Counted from the first letter of the stretch, positions 45,541-57,040 are shown. The stretch: DNA of 64,000 nt from Periplaneta americana (GCF_040183065.1 NC_091120.1:193845627-193909626); one strand, 5' to 3'. Made by a program: numbers and translations. Notes: generated by a model not told the origin, from the letters alone.

Positions 45541-47614
45541 GTAGCTTTGAGGGGATGTGGAACAAGTAAAAAAAAAAAAAATAGTCTACAAAAATAGGCG
45601 TGCTTAAATAATAAGTTACATACTAATTAAGCAGATCAATTCAATTTACAAGCATAAAAATAATAAGTTTAGTAGAAGATATGAATATGGAGAAATGTTA
45701 ATTCGGTTCCAAACTACAGTAACATGAATAGTGAACTCCTTTTTTCGTACTGATAATAGCAGGTAAGTTACTATCAAAGGTGGTAGACTGTCTAAATATA
45801 GATCTGAGATAATGTCAGATATTTGTTAGTAATTTGTTTGCCTGCTCCTTAGTTCTTATTTCTACCACAAGGCGCGCAAGAACAGTCGTTTTATTCATCG
45901 CCAGGGACGCAAAAAGCGTCGACCTTATCAAATGAGCGAATTTATATATTTTGGTCCAGAAAAAAAGCTTCTATCGCCCCCCAACTAATTGGTTGTCATA
46001 AGTAAATGTCTTTCTTTACTACGGCAGAAATCTTGTCTTTCTCTGTTAATAAATAAATTAAAATCCTCGTTTAGAAAACTGACACCTTCTCTTCATTTTC
46101 ACGTGGAGAGAGAGTTGCCACATCTATGAATAAACTGAAATAGCAGTCATTGAACGGTCAAGGGTCGCTAGGATTGTGGCAACTGTGCAGCATGTGAATA
46201 GGGGTAGTCAGAGATATTTGAATAGAAAATAGTAAATCTGTTAAGTGGGCATTCAAAGAAGTCACCGAAGTGCACACGAGGAAGTTGTACGAACTTGCCT
46301 ATACCAATATTCAACTACCTATTAACATTTGCTGTTGTCACATTGATAAAAGAAAAGAAAGAAAAAGAGACTCCACCTGAGTACGCTTTTGTAAATAGTG
46401 CGTTCTAACATAATTTAACTTTTGATAGGCCTATGTAGTAACTGTATTCGACCTACAAGGAGAGAAAACTTGTAACGTTTTGACATGAAAAGTTTCCCTG
46501 TAAACTCTGAGGTCTCTCGTGGTACCATGGAAACGAAAGTGTAAGATTAACTTCGTGCTTCGTGGTTTTGCACGAGGACCATCTCGCCCCATTGTCTGCT
46601 TAATGTCCCTCGAGGTTTTTTGGTCCGTCTTGCACCTTTATCTAATTAATTATTGGGTAAGGTCTTTATTTTTCCCTGAAATAAATTGACCATGGATCAA
46701 TCACTCACTAGTATGGCTGGAAATGGAACCTTCTCAGTAGTGGAACTTCTTAATACACCGACAAGCATTGGGGACTTGGCTTTGGAGGTGCTGCCTTTAT
46801 TTCTCGGCTCGACAATGTAGTGGGGGATACTGTGGAATGAAGCAATAGTAACTGTCCATATTGTAGCACGGGTATTTGTGCCCAGAGTGAGACAAATGGC
46901 CAGCAGGCTTAGAAATTACATATTTTTTCTCATAGCCCCTATGTAGAGGAAAAAAATCCTTGCATAATGTAGGCTACGCATTACATTTTCAATTGCTACC
47001 TCTGATCAGGTGATAGAATTTATAGTTTTTTTTTTTTATTAATTTCGTATGTTACACACTTTACATTATTACAGCCCGTAAGCGTTCGATATATTGATGC
47101 TCTCGAAGTTGTACAATCGATTATCAATGTTCCTTGAATGTTCGATGTCGAAACCAGGTAGCAGGGGCGTATGCAAGGGGAAGGTTACCGGGTTTGAACC
47201 CCCCCCTCCCCGAACTTAAAAAAGTGACATATTTAGTTTTTAGTATTTTTTAATCCTTAGTCGTTTTCACTGTCAGAGTAACAAAATATACATTGACATC
47301 GACATAAGGCATAGTTCTCCTACCCACCCTTAGCTTGGTGCTATGGCACATTCGAATTATGACAATGTTATGTTTATTATAGAGCTCTACGGTCGTCCTG
47401 GCAGCCTATATTGGCATTGTTTTAGCATTGAGCAGCATATCTTTCTGTTATTTGTCTATGTTATAGAGAGACCTACCACCTAGTACCCGCCTTGTAATAA
47501 AATAAAGACAACAGAATATGGAACTTAATTTCTTGTTTGTTGAAAATTGAATGGCTGTGAAAAAATTACGTTTCAAAGATTTTATAAGGATATTCATGAA
47601 TATATGTTCAATTA
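45541..47614. other. No recognisable gene
   Basis: About 2 kb with no long frame, TIR pair or RNA gene that I could see. Confidence 0.4.
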
Positions 47615-47629
47615 GAACATAGTATAATA

Positions 47630-48603
47630 ATTACTTACAACTTACTTACTGGCTTTTAAGGAACCCGCAGGTTCATTGCCGCCCTCACATAAGCCCGCCA
47701 TTGGTTCCTATCCTGAGCAAGATTAATCCAGCCTCTATCATCATATCCCACCTCCCTCAAATCCACTTTAATATTATCCTCCCATCTACGTCTCGGCCTC
47801 CCTAAAGGTCTTTTTTCCCTCCGGTCTCCCAACTAACACTCTATATGCGGATTCGCCCATACGTGCTACATGCCCTGCCCATCTCAAACGTCTGGATTTA
47901 ATGTTCCTAATTATGTCAGGTGAAGAATACAATGCGTGCAGCTCTACGTTGTGTAACTTTCTCCATTCTCCTGTAACTTCATCCCTCTTAGCCCCAAATA
48001 TTTTCCTAAGCACCTTATTCTCAAACACCCTTAACCTGTGTTCCTCTCTCAGAGTGAGAGTCCAAGTTTCACAACCATACAGAACAACTGCTAATATAAC
48101 TGTTTTATAAATTCTAACTTTCAGATTTTTTGACAGCAGACTAGATGATAAAAGCTTCTCAACTGAATAATAACACGCATTTCCCATATTTATTCTGCGT
48201 TTAATTTCCTCCCGAGTGTCATTTATATTTGTTACTGTTGCTCCAAGATATTTGAATTTTTCCACCCCTTCGAAGGATAAATCTCCAATTTTTATATTTC
48301 CATTTCGTACAATATTCTGGTCACGAGACATAATCATATACTTTGTCTTTTCGGGATTTACTTCCAAACCGATCACTTTACTTGCTTCAAGTAAATTGTA
48401 GGGATTCGTAACAAGCTGTTTTTTTACGGTGATGGGTTGTTAGCCCTTCGCTCAACCCCCAAGCTGGAGGACCACCCCTTATCGGCTGTCCATGACTGCT
48501 TATTCAATATATTCGCAGCTACTCTCCATATCTGGAGGCCGTCTCCTCTATCCGCAACCTGAGGACGAGCCGTGCCGTGGTGATAGGGACCCACAATACA
48601 TGG
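47630..48603 (-). mobile_element. LINE-K copy with an extra 5' module, one TSD around both
   Basis: The 15-bp TSD GAACATAGTATAATA (47615-47629, 48604-48618) encloses everything. Minus-strand content from the 5' side: a 48424-48603 module reading HGTARPQVADRGDGLQIWRV and NKQSWTADKGWSSSLGVERR, then after an A-rich join (48417-48423) the RT C-terminal half (47786-48376). The RT part has LEVNPEKTKYMIMSRDQN, KFKYLGATVTNINDTREEI, VVLYGCETWTLTLREEHR and ESAYRVLVG. A 9-nt deletion (RNA missing after ES) and a frameshift near KKTFREAET damage the end. Confidence 0.87.
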
Positions 48604-48637
48604 GAACATAGTATAATATTAATAAATATACCGTAAC

Positions 48638-48640
<3 letters not shown>

Positions 48641-48671
<31 letters not shown>
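48641..48671. repeat. (ATA)n microsatellite
   Basis: About ten ATA units. Confidence 0.9.
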
Positions 48672-48672
<1 letters not shown>

Positions 48673-48817
48673 GCACAAAATAAAAATACCAATAATTTAA
48701 ATTCTAAACAATTTTAATAATGACTCCTCCCCCCCTCCCCACCTTTGACAAAATTCTTTGTACAACACTGTCAGGTAGTAATGATCTTTTCCTTATAAAA
48801 ATTTTTCCTCGCATATA

Positions 48818-49389
48818 GGGTAAAGTTACCTAAGTCCGTGATACTCCTAATTCTGTGATACATTTTTTTTTTTTCACTGACTGTCATGGGGTAGGATATT
48901 TTATAAGGAAGTTCACCGATGTCTCAAAAGTATTGCTAGAAGTATTGATTTGTGTTTTTTTTTCTTTTTCTTTTTTAATCTAGATTAAAATTGCAAGTTT
49001 CTTGTTTATGTTAGTTAATTAGTTAGGATAGAATTAATTATGGTACTTAATCACTCATTTAAAGTTTGTGTGACTGCAACCTGTGTATATTTTTGTGTGG
49101 CTTTACTTTGTTTATAGTGTTTTTTTTTTCTCTCACTCTTTATTTCTTGTGTAGCTTTACTTTGTATATAGTGTATTTTTTCTGTTTATTTCTATTATTG
49201 TATCTGTATTCCTGGTGTTGTGGAAGAGAAAGCATGATGGCCTTAAGTACACCAGAATAAATAAATAAAAATGCGATCTTTCGAGAAAGATGTCAGGCGC
49301 TATGGTTGAACGGCAAAGCTTTGACTGACATTCAATTAAAAAAAAGTATCACGGAATTAGGAGTATCACGGAATTAGGCAACTTTACCC
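48818..49389. mobile_element. TA-flanked MITE with CCGTGATA motifs and a LINE 3' end inside
   Basis: The inverted ends GGGTAAAGTTRCCTAAKTCC continue for about 50 bp through CGTGATACTCCTAATTC. They are flanked by TA (48816-48817, 49390-49391). The interior 49000-49265 looks like a LINE 3' end: GGAAGAGAAAGCATGATGGC, CTTAAGTACACCAGAATAAA and a TAAA-type tail, similar in layout to the LINE end at 38.97 kb. Confidence 0.8.
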
Positions 49390-49391
49390 TA

Positions 49392-49817
49392 ATAGGCACT
49401 CTAGATTTTTAATCCAAAAATTATGGGAAAAAGATGCGTCTATTACGCGAGTAAATACGGTAGGAACCTAGATGTTGATACAGCGTCGTAAGATAACCCA
49501 ATAAAATAAAAAAAATAAAATAAAAGTAATGTGGTAGGTCTATTTATTTAATCCTCAGTTTCATCCTTTCCTAACCTAAAAATTGTATACCAACAATAAA
49601 GACGTTTCACGAAATCCAAAGGATTTCATAAATCCTGTCACCTTTTTTTTTTTAAGTGTTCAGTGTGTGGCAATATTTTTGTTGGTGTTTCTCCATTTTC
49701 AGTCAACTCCATTATTGGAGAAGAAAAAGAAAGAGAGACATGTCTGTTTAGTCCATTACCAAGGGCTGTGTCAAAGAGGCATAATCTTTTCGTAATGTGA
49801 TGTGTGTTATTTTACAG
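49392..49817. other. Region upstream of Nprl3; promoter not resolved
   Basis: AT-rich. A 3' splice acceptor (TGTTATTTTACAG, ending 49817) precedes the start codon, implying an upstream non-coding exon. Its donor and the promoter could not be placed. Confidence 0.4.
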
Positions 49818-49826
49818 AATGTCGTA

Positions 49827-50335
49827 ATGGAACCAAACCCTCTCAGTATAATCCTTGTCAAGAGCGACAGCAAGGGAGACCGTCTGCTGTTTCGTTACCC
49901 TTATGCAGCTGATGCACGGAAAGAAGGCGGCCCGCAGAGCCGACGTCGAAATCCGTATGCACTGGCAGTTAAAGAGGATCTCCTGCAGACTCCACCTCCA
50001 CAGACTTCCAACATTTGCAAGGGACGGTTGACTGGCTTCTCCGATGAGGTGCTGTCCACACTGTTTGCAGTGAAGCCTGAACTGTGCGAACGGAAGTTCG
50101 AATTGAAAGTGAACGATGTGCGGTTTGTGGGACACCCGACCTTGCTAAGTGACTCCATAATACTCACCAACATCGTATTTGCTTTGCACGCCACTGCCAG
50201 TCATTCCATTGTCAAGTGTTACTACGACCTTAGCAAGCGGCTGGGCGTAGCCTTGAGGCACGAGGAGAGGCGCTGCAGCTATCTCAGCCAGGAGACTAAG
50301 ACCATGGTGATGGCGCACGATGAAGTCGCGGCCAG
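49827..50335 (+). CDS. Nprl3: Nprl3 coding exon 1 (GATOR1 subunit)
   Basis: Nprl3 pairs with Nprl2 in the GATOR1 complex, the GTPase-activating complex for RagA/B that turns TORC1 off at the lysosome when amino acids are scarce. This exon encodes the N-terminal longin-type region: ILVKSDSKGDRLLFRYPY (residues 8-25), a proline-rich variable loop, then CERKFELKVNDVRFVGHPTL and ALRHEERRCSYLSQETKTMV. These match the family block by block. ATG 49827 is preferred over ATG 49800 because an acceptor AG ends at 49817, between them, and its context (GTAATGG) is good. The exon supplies 169 codons plus 2 nt, ending at donor CCAG/GTATGA. The gene continues in four exons to 61397, 417 codons in all; the last part, roughly 150 residues by family length, lies outside the window. 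Confidence 0.93.
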
Positions 50336-50345
50336 GTATGATGCT

Positions 50346-52150
50346 TTCTGTGTCCTAGTTGAAGATTTTGCTTTGGCTTTTTGAGGGCTGGAACCAGGAT
50401 GCGTCCTTGCACTTAAGCTTCCTTCATCATTGGGTACGCGATTGTCCAAGTCCAACAGGACCCTATTCCAGAGAAGTGTGTGGATTGTGTGTCCTAGTTG
50501 AAGATTTTGCTTTGGCTTTTTGAGGGCTGAACCCAGGATGCGTCCTTGCACTTACGCTTCCTTCATCATTGGGTACGCGATTGTCCAAGTCCAACAGGAC
50601 CGTATTCCAGAGAAGTGTGTGGATTGTGTGTCCTAGTTGAAGATTTTGCTTTGGCTTTTTGAGGGCTGGAACCAGAAGTTGCATCCTTGCACTTAAGCTT
50701 CCTTTATCATTGGGTACGCGATTGTCCAAGTCCAACAGGACCCTATTCCAGAGAAGTGTGTGCATTGTGTGTCCTAGTTGAAGATTTTGCTTTGGCTTTT
50801 TGAGGGCTGAACCCAGGATGCGTCCTTGCACTTAAGCTTCCTTTATCATTGGGTACGCGATTGTACAAGTCCAACAGGACCCTATTCCAGAGAAGTGTGT
50901 GCATTGTGTGTCCTAGTTGAAGATTTTGCTTTGGCTTTTTGAGGGCTGAACCCAGGATGCGTCCTTGCACTTAAGCTTCCTTTATCATTGGGTACGTGAC
51001 TGTACAAGTCCAACAGGACCCTATTCCAGAGAAGTGTGTGCTTTGTGTCCTAGTTGAAGATTTTGCTTTGGTTTTTTGAGGGCTGAACCCAGGATGCGTC
51101 CTTGCACTTATGCTTCCTTTATCATTGGGTACGCGATTGTCCAAGTCCTACAGGACCCTATTCCAGAGAAGTGTGTGGATTGTGTGTCCTAGTTGAAGAT
51201 TTTGCTTTGGCTTTTTGAGGGCTGGAACCAGAAGTTGCATCCTTGCACTTAAGCTTCCTTTATCATTGGGTACGCGATTGTCCAAGTCCAACAGGACCCT
51301 ATTCCAGAGAAGTGTGTGGATTGTGTGTCCTAGTTGAAGATTTTGCTTTGGCTTTTTGAGGGCTGAACCCAGGATGCGTCCTTGCACTTACGCTTCCTTC
51401 ATCATTGGGTACGCGATTGTCCAAGTCCAACAGGACCCTATTCCAGAGAAGTGTGTGGATTGTGTGTCCTAGTTGAAGATTTTGCTTTGGCTTTTTGAGG
51501 GCTGAACCCAGGATGCGTCCTTGCACTTACGCTTCCTTCATCATTGGGTACGCGATTGTCCAAGTCCAACAGGACCCTATTCCAGAGAAGTGTGTGGATT
51601 GTGTGTCCTAGTTGAAGATTTTGCTTTGGCTTTTTGAGGGCTGAACCCAGGATGCATCCTTGCACTTAAGCTTCCTTTATCATTGGGTACGTGATTGTAC
51701 AAGTCCAACAAGACCCTATTCCAGAGAAGTGTGTGGATTGTGTGTCCTAGTTGAAGATTTTGCTTTGGCTTTTTGAGGGCTGAACCCAGGATGCATCCTT
51801 GCACTTAAGCTTCCTTTATCATTGGGTACGTGATTGTACAAGTCCAACAGGACCCTATTCCAGAGAAGTGTGTGGATTGTGTGTCCTAGTTGAAGATTTT
51901 GCTTTGGCTTTTTGAGGGCTGAACCCAGGATGCATCCTTGCACTTAAGCTTCCTTTATCATTGGGTACGTGATTGTACAAGTCCAACAGGACCCTATTCC
52001 AGAGAAGTGTGTGCATTGTGTGTCCTAGTTGAAGATTTTGCTTTGGCTTTTTGAGGGCTGAACCCAGGATGCGTCCTTGCACTTACGCTTCCTTCATCAT
52101 TGGGTACGCAATTGTCCAAGTCCAACAGGACCCTATTCCACAGAAGTGTG
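50346..52150. repeat. 13-copy 139-bp minisatellite in Nprl3 intron 1
   Basis: Thirteen head-to-tail units start about 10 bp after the exon 1 donor and fill most of the intron (50336-52457). Each contains TCCTAGTTGAAGATTTTGCT and CAAGTCCAACAGGACCCTAT. Most are 139 bp. Units 3 and 7 share the longer variant GGAACCAGAAGTTGCATCC, and units 10-12 share GATGCATCC with GTGATTGTACAAG, so multi-unit blocks have been copied. The 75-122-residue minus frames (ILGSALKKPKQNLQLGHT repeated) are by-products; the unit is not a multiple of three. Confidence 0.95.
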
Positions 52151-52457
52151 GTGTAATACATTAAAGCAGGGTTGGGTCATTACGAATAGAATGTTGTTTT
52201 GCTATGGACTTCCTTCATGAAAATCATTATGAAAGATTGCTTTCATAAACTTACAAGCTACAGCTTTTATTCTTGTGTGGACTATGCGGAAGGGCAGATT
52301 GCGCTGCAGTGTGCAGTGCTGCTATATGGGGATCATTTCACCAAACTAGTGTATAATATTTCATTGCATGTAGAACTTTAACTGCAATTTCCTCAAAACT
52401 AGGTTTCCGTCACTTACCTGCTTTTTGTTCTAAGCCCCTCAATTATGTCTTGTGCAG

Positions 52458-52679
52458 GCCAGAAGAGTCACAGGCAGACAATGCGGACACACCCTTTGAC
52501 CTGATCTTACAACGTAGCACTCTAGCACGCAACCTGAAGGCTGTGTACGATGATCTGATGTCAACAGGCATCGTACATGTGCGTGTCAACAGGTGGATCG
52601 AAGTTAGCTTCTGTTTGCCGCAGAAAGTTCATCAGTTCCACAAGAAGGACTTCATCATAGAACCTGAGTCGATACACAG
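52458..52679 (+). CDS. Nprl3: Nprl3 coding exon 2
   Basis: Acceptor TTGTGCAG, donor CACAG/GTGAAG. The 222-nt exon starts in phase 2, completing an Arg codon from exon 1, and encodes PEESQADNADTPFDLILQRS, TLARNLKAVYDDLMSTG, VHVRVNRWIEVSFCLPQKVH and the link to exon 3. The WIEVSFCLP block is highly characteristic of the family. Confidence 0.93.
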
Positions 52680-52865
52680 GTGAAGTGTAGAATAACATAC
52701 ATTTCAGAAGTACTTTCTCAGAGTTTCGTTTGTATTTATGATGATACAGATACTTGTATATTTACAGAGAGAGAAAAAGAAATGAAATATTATTCATAAC
52801 CATATAATGTGTAGGTTTACCATAGACTGCCATGTACAGAAGTTGTTAGAAATAAATCGGGTATT

Positions 52866-53793
52866 GTCGGACCATCGGATCTGTGCCCCTTCAGCGCTGT
52901 CGTCGTTCTCGGAAAAGTTAACGCCTGTACTCACTCCATTCCACCCGCTTTCCTCCCACCACGTTAAACAGCAGGCCAAGAACCTTGCCGAATAGGGATG
53001 TTGCCAAACTTCCGTCAAACGGTGTCATAAATAACTGGTCCTCCATGCTACAATATTATTTCTTTCAATAAAAATACATCTCGTATTTCTACAGTTTTTA
53101 AACCTAAATCCCATGTCTCGAATCACTTTCCGTAGTTTTTCTCTCCAACCTTGGAAATTATTACTTCTCTCGCAAGCTTCAGTAATTTCTTCAATGTTGA
53201 AACTTCTTTCTGAATGGTATAAAATTCTTGTATCTTTCTTCTTAAAATACATCAGTTCATATTATCTACAATAATTAAAAGTTCCCTTGGTCTGTTCTTC
53301 TCTGGTGATTCTAGCTTTTCATCTCCTGCACAGACTCCCTCTCTCCTGATTTTCTTTATTAGGAGTTCTGACCTGTCTATATAAATTACATAAAATGTTG
53401 TATTATTAGTACTAGTTAAGTAAGTAATTTTAATACATAATCAATTGAAATAAAATAAGCCTCACCTGTGATCGCAGCTGCTCTTTTCATTGCCTGATTG
53501 ATAGGAAACGAATATTGACCTGTTTGTTTCTCTTCATCGAAAAAGGCTATTACGTACTTGCTTAATAATATTTCTTTCGCCACTCCGTGCTACAGTATTC
53601 ACGTTGAATTGACAACACTGGACTGCAAGTGCAAATAAACTGTCCTGCAAGAAGGCCAAAATTGTGAGCAGTGGGGGAGAGAGGCAGAAAAGAGAGAGAT
53701 AGGAATGCAGAGAGAGAAATGAATTACCGAGGCTGAGAAGGAATTAGGGTTCAGTTCGCATATCTTACGGGGGCACAGATCCGATGGTCCGAC
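52866..53793 (-). mobile_element. Tc1/mariner-superfamily element in Nprl3 intron 2
   Basis: The 24-bp inverted ends GTCGGACCATCGGATCTGTG (plus CCCC) bound 928 bp. A TA is found close to each end, although the exact TSD is blurred (TATT on the left, TATA on the right). It carries a decayed transposase on the minus strand. Confidence 0.78.
53025..53420 (-). pseudogene. IS630/Tc1-type transposase N-terminal remnant
   Basis: Minus-strand reading across frameshifts: KIRREGVCAGDEKLESPEKN, a segment with a stop, LRRKIQEFYTIQKEVSTLKK, then NFQGWREKLRKVIRDMGFRF and IERNNIVAWRTSYL (53025-53252 frame). The order (RRK..EFY..K..PTL, then REKLRK...MGFRFK, IER.DIVAWR) matches the DNA-binding N-terminal part of a DDE transposase family common in insect genomes. 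The catalytic part is missing. Confidence 0.65.
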
Positions 53794-54764
53794 TATAGTA
53801 TTATGCCAGTGTTAAAAAGATTATGCTGATATATGGGTGAAGAAAAGAACATATCGTCGTTCTAATCCCAATCCATGTATTGGAAAGAAGAAAATGTTTA
53901 TTTCTTTCCTAATATTAACTATATTGCAATTTGAGTCTTACAAAAAATGATCAAAATGATGTCAATTATTGATTACAAAATAGAATAGGCCTATAATTAT
54001 TGTGCAAAGGCATCATATATCTATTTGTGAACCCTTATGTGCTGCTATCTGATGTATTTAGCAAAAAATAAAAAATAAAAACTTATGTATATTAGCAAAA
54101 AGAAAAAATAAAAAAATAAGTTGATAACTTCACAGAAATCTTGTCTCAAAGAACTCTTTTGGGAACTTCATGTCATGAAATGGTCACAATCATCACAAAA
54201 AAGAAAATTATGTTTTGTAGGATTTACAGCCTCTATTGGGATGTTATTTTTAGAGATTTTGAAGTACTTCTGTAAACATCATAGAAATAAATTTTGAACA
54301 AATTTGAATATGTAGTTTTAATATTAAAATATTTTCTTTCGTGAATTATAGTACAAATATAACATCATAATGAAATGACTCCTAAACAAATATTGAGAAA
54401 TAAGAAAATATAAAATAAAATTGCTGTATATTAAAAATGCCTTCCTTCTTGCAAAGTAAAAGTGACCAACAAATGCCAACAAAATGACCTTATAAACCAT
54501 GACAGAAATGCAAAATAACGTCCTAAAATATATCCTAAAATGCTCAGTTTTGTAATAAAACATGTAAACATTACAGTTGGCTTACCACTCAAAACATAAA
54601 AGTTCATCGAAATCCAAGCCCTAGTAATGACAATGGCGTGACTTAAATATTGGTTCCTTGAATGTTTTTGAAATATTAATTTATTCTTTAAATTCCCTAA
54701 AAGAGGACACCGCGAAATTATTTTGTTATTATTCTTGAAATAATTTAATACTGGAGAGACCAAA
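53794..54764. other. Intronic DNA without recognisable features
   Basis: AT-rich; the minus frames at 54324-54763 are not recognisable. Confidence 0.45.
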
Positions 54765-55275
54765 TGTTATATTGTGGATCTGACCATCAGATTCAAGATG
54801 CATCAGAATCAACCTGAGGAGGTTAATCTAGAGAAAAGGGCAGTGTATGAACCAACTACCCCTTATTACAAAACATTATATAAATTCAGGGATATAAAAG
54901 TTATTGGATTAATGTTGGGTACTAGAGGGACCATAACAAAACACTTTATGTCATTCTGTCATAAATTTGGAGTCCCAACAACAACAATTAAGGAAATTTC
55001 TATGATAACTTTGAAGAGTTCTCTGCAGATTTTATGGCGACACTTGTACTTCAATTCAAATTACAGTTGAATTTTCTCATTCTATTTTTTTATCTGTTTT
55101 TTTTTTTACTGCAAATTTTCATTATTGTGAAACATTATCTACTGTATTTAAGTTTATTGTAAACAAACTTCTTGTAAGACATTTTTAATGTCTCATCTTA
55201 AATGTTACTGTTTAACATTCTTTGTCTTTGGCAACCTCATCAAGTTGAGGAAGATTAAAATTTATTATTATTATC
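54765..55275 (+). mobile_element. R2-like retrotransposon 3' end in Nprl3 intron 2
   Basis: The frame 54774-55070 encodes VDLTIRFKMHQNQPEEVNLE, KRAVYEPTTPYYKTLYKF and IKVIGLMLGTRGTITKHF. This is the C-terminal endonuclease-side region of R2-type retrotransposons (D.TIRFE...Q....EK...Y.P, viGL..GARGTI). A roughly 200-bp UTR follows, ending GGAAGATTAAAATTTATTAT. 5'-truncated; one Ala-to-Thr change at GTRG. Confidence 0.75.
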
Positions 55276-55370
55276 TGAAGTAATGTACCTATCCAAACAC
55301 TTGAAATTGAAAGTTTTGTTTAAGTTGTGTAGTTGCTTAGGAGATCAGATTGATACCAGTACTTACGCAG

Positions 55371-55545
55371 GTGTCTGCAGTCTCTACGGCCTTACCACGG
55401 CCTCCTGCTGCTTGTGGAGTCCAACGAGTTGCTCGACCAACTGCCCCCTGATGTCTCACCTGCGTTAGTGCGGCTGATTCGCATGTACAGTCCTGTCAAG
55501 AGTCTGCAGACTCTAGCAGCTGATGCTGACCTCACGTTATCTCAG
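55371..55545 (+). CDS. Nprl3: Nprl3 coding exon 3
   Basis: Acceptor ACTTACGCAG, donor TCTCAG/GTTTGT. Its 175 nt complete an Arg codon and add 58 codons: CLQSLRPYHGLLLLVESNEL, LDQLPPDVSPALVRLIRMYS and PVKSLQTLAADADLTLSQ. It ends in phase 0. Confidence 0.93.
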
Positions 55546-55582
55546 GTTTGTGCACATACAGTGGAACTTGGTTTATTTTCAT

Positions 55583-55713
55583 TAACTCTTTCTACAAAAT
55601 TGTGACGGGTAACAAAATGACGGTAATGTAATCATTTGAACCATTGGTGAAGAGCTCATCTTTATACGTGTTTGAATAAGTAACACCAGGAGCACTCTAA
55701 CAAATTTAAAAAT
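55583..55713 (+). repeat. 130-bp direct repeat, left copy
   Basis: Matches 56905-57040 at high identity (AGCTCATCTTTATACGTGTT and GCACTCTAACAAATTTAAAA shared). The two copies flank the RNase H LINE fragment and a SINE, so the interval may be a segmental duplication or two copies of a dispersed repeat. Confidence 0.8.
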
Positions 55714-56599
55714 CATGAAAATGGAAAAGAAAATCAAAGTAAACACTGAAATAATGAAACAAATGTCTTTAGAGACAATTAATATTAGGTACCCTCCACA
55801 AAACTGGCTTCATTCATACACCGACGGATCCTTGATCTCCAGAGAACAAGGTGTCGGTGCAGGTGTTACGTGCTGTCTCTTCTCACTTTATAGATCTCTT
55901 GGGTATGGAACAACAAGTTTTTATGGAGAAATCATTGCAATAAGTGAAAGTCTCAGCAATCTTCTATGTCAAATCAATAAATTTAAGAATGCAGTTATAT
56001 TGTCAGACTCCAAAGCAGCTATTCTATCAATAGTCTCTAGACACACACCTTCATCTCAAACAGCAGAAATAACTAAAATGCTCTCTCAATTAATATCACT
56101 CAATAAAAGAATTGTATTCCAATGGATACCATCCCATTGTGGAATCCTGGGAAACGAGAATGCGGATGCTTTAGCAAAGAAGGGCAGCACTGCTACTTAC
56201 AGACCTGTTACTAAATCTACGTATTACTCTGTGAAAAGATTTATTAAATCTACATACTTAGACTTAATAAACAACATTTGATAACACAATCTCAAGGGGA
56301 AAAAATGGAACTCTGTGCATCATAATCCACAGTTAATTCCCGATTTACCACGAAAATCGTCTGTAGCTGCATTTAGATTGGCAACAGGCCATGATTGTTT
56401 GGCCAAACACCTGCATAGAATTGGAATATATCAGTCCTCTAACTGCCCACTGTGCAACTCAAACCAAGAAATGGATTCGGAACACCTCAAAATCTGTGCT
56501 TCAGTGGCTGGCCATGATAATTTCTTTGAAAAATATTGGAGTGCAAGAGGTCAAATGACTTTATTGTCAAACGCCTAGTATTAGAAAACAACAACAACA
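55714..56599 (+). mobile_element. LINE-I fragment with RNase H domain, copy 1
   Basis: The frame 55715-56281 encodes an RNase H domain: YTDGSLI (first Asp), GEIIAISESL (Glu), VILSDSKAAILS (Asp) and WIPSHCGILGNENADALAKK (His and Asp), so all catalytic positions are present. After a frameshift at 56281 comes FRLATGHDCLAKHLHRIG and a Cys-His pattern CPLCNSNQEMDSEHLKIC. It ends in an (AAC)n tail. Elements of the I-like group carry RNase H. 5'-truncated; lies in Nprl3 intron 3. Confidence 0.88.
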
Positions 56600-56639
56600 T
56601 ATATATGATATGTGTAAGACGGCGCTTATTCTGTCGGAT

Positions 56640-56893
56640 CCCGGCCAATCAGTCACTCATACAAGTGCACCTCTGCACATATGTGGACATTGTCCTACGT
56701 TCACAGACGTCTATGACGTAGTGCAAACATAGAGGAACCCAAGAGGTGGAACTTAAATTGAGATGATTCGATCTAACACCAGGATGGGAATCCGGTGTGG
56801 CTTAGTGGATATAGCAACAGCATGTAGAGCTGAAAACCTGGGTTCAAATCCTGGTGCCGGGGAGAATTTTTCTCCATTCCACTACTCTTTCAT
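56640..56893 (+). mobile_element. SINE with 3' tRNA-like unit, copy 2
   Basis: A diverged homologue of 22730-23038 with TGGCTTAGTGG, loop ATGTAGA (T33 present, central GTA) and B box GGTTCAAATCC at about 56840-56850, ending CTCTTTCATCAT. It follows directly on the LINE-I tail. Confidence 0.8.
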
Positions 56894-56904
56894 CATTAGT
56901 TTAA

Positions 56905-57040
56905 TTAATTCATTGTACAAAACTGTGATGGGTAACAAGACGACAATAATATAATCATTTGAACCAACGGTGAATAGCTCATCTTTATACGTGTTTGAAT
57001 AACTAACATCATCAGGAGCACTCTAACAAATTTAAAAATC
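56905..57040 (+). repeat. 130-bp direct repeat, right copy
   Basis: Partner of 55583-55713; this copy has an extra ATC in AACATCATCAGGAGCA. Confidence 0.8.

Noticed and set aside
49797..49826. Nprl3 start at GTG 49797 or ATG 49800
   Set aside because: A splice acceptor ends at 49817, so these lie in the preceding intron; ATG 49827 fits the family's N-terminus.
50279..52082. Series of 75-122-residue minus frames with LKKPKQNLQLGHT
   Set aside because: Produced by the 139-bp intronic minisatellite; antisense to the Nprl3 intron, frame changes with each unit.
50346..52150. CRISPR-like array
   Set aside because: Units are contiguous and nearly identical without unique spacers, in a eukaryotic intron.
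54324..54763. 79- and 110-residue hydrophobic minus frames
   Set aside because: AT-rich intronic DNA, Phe/Ile/Tyr bias, no membrane-protein family recognised.
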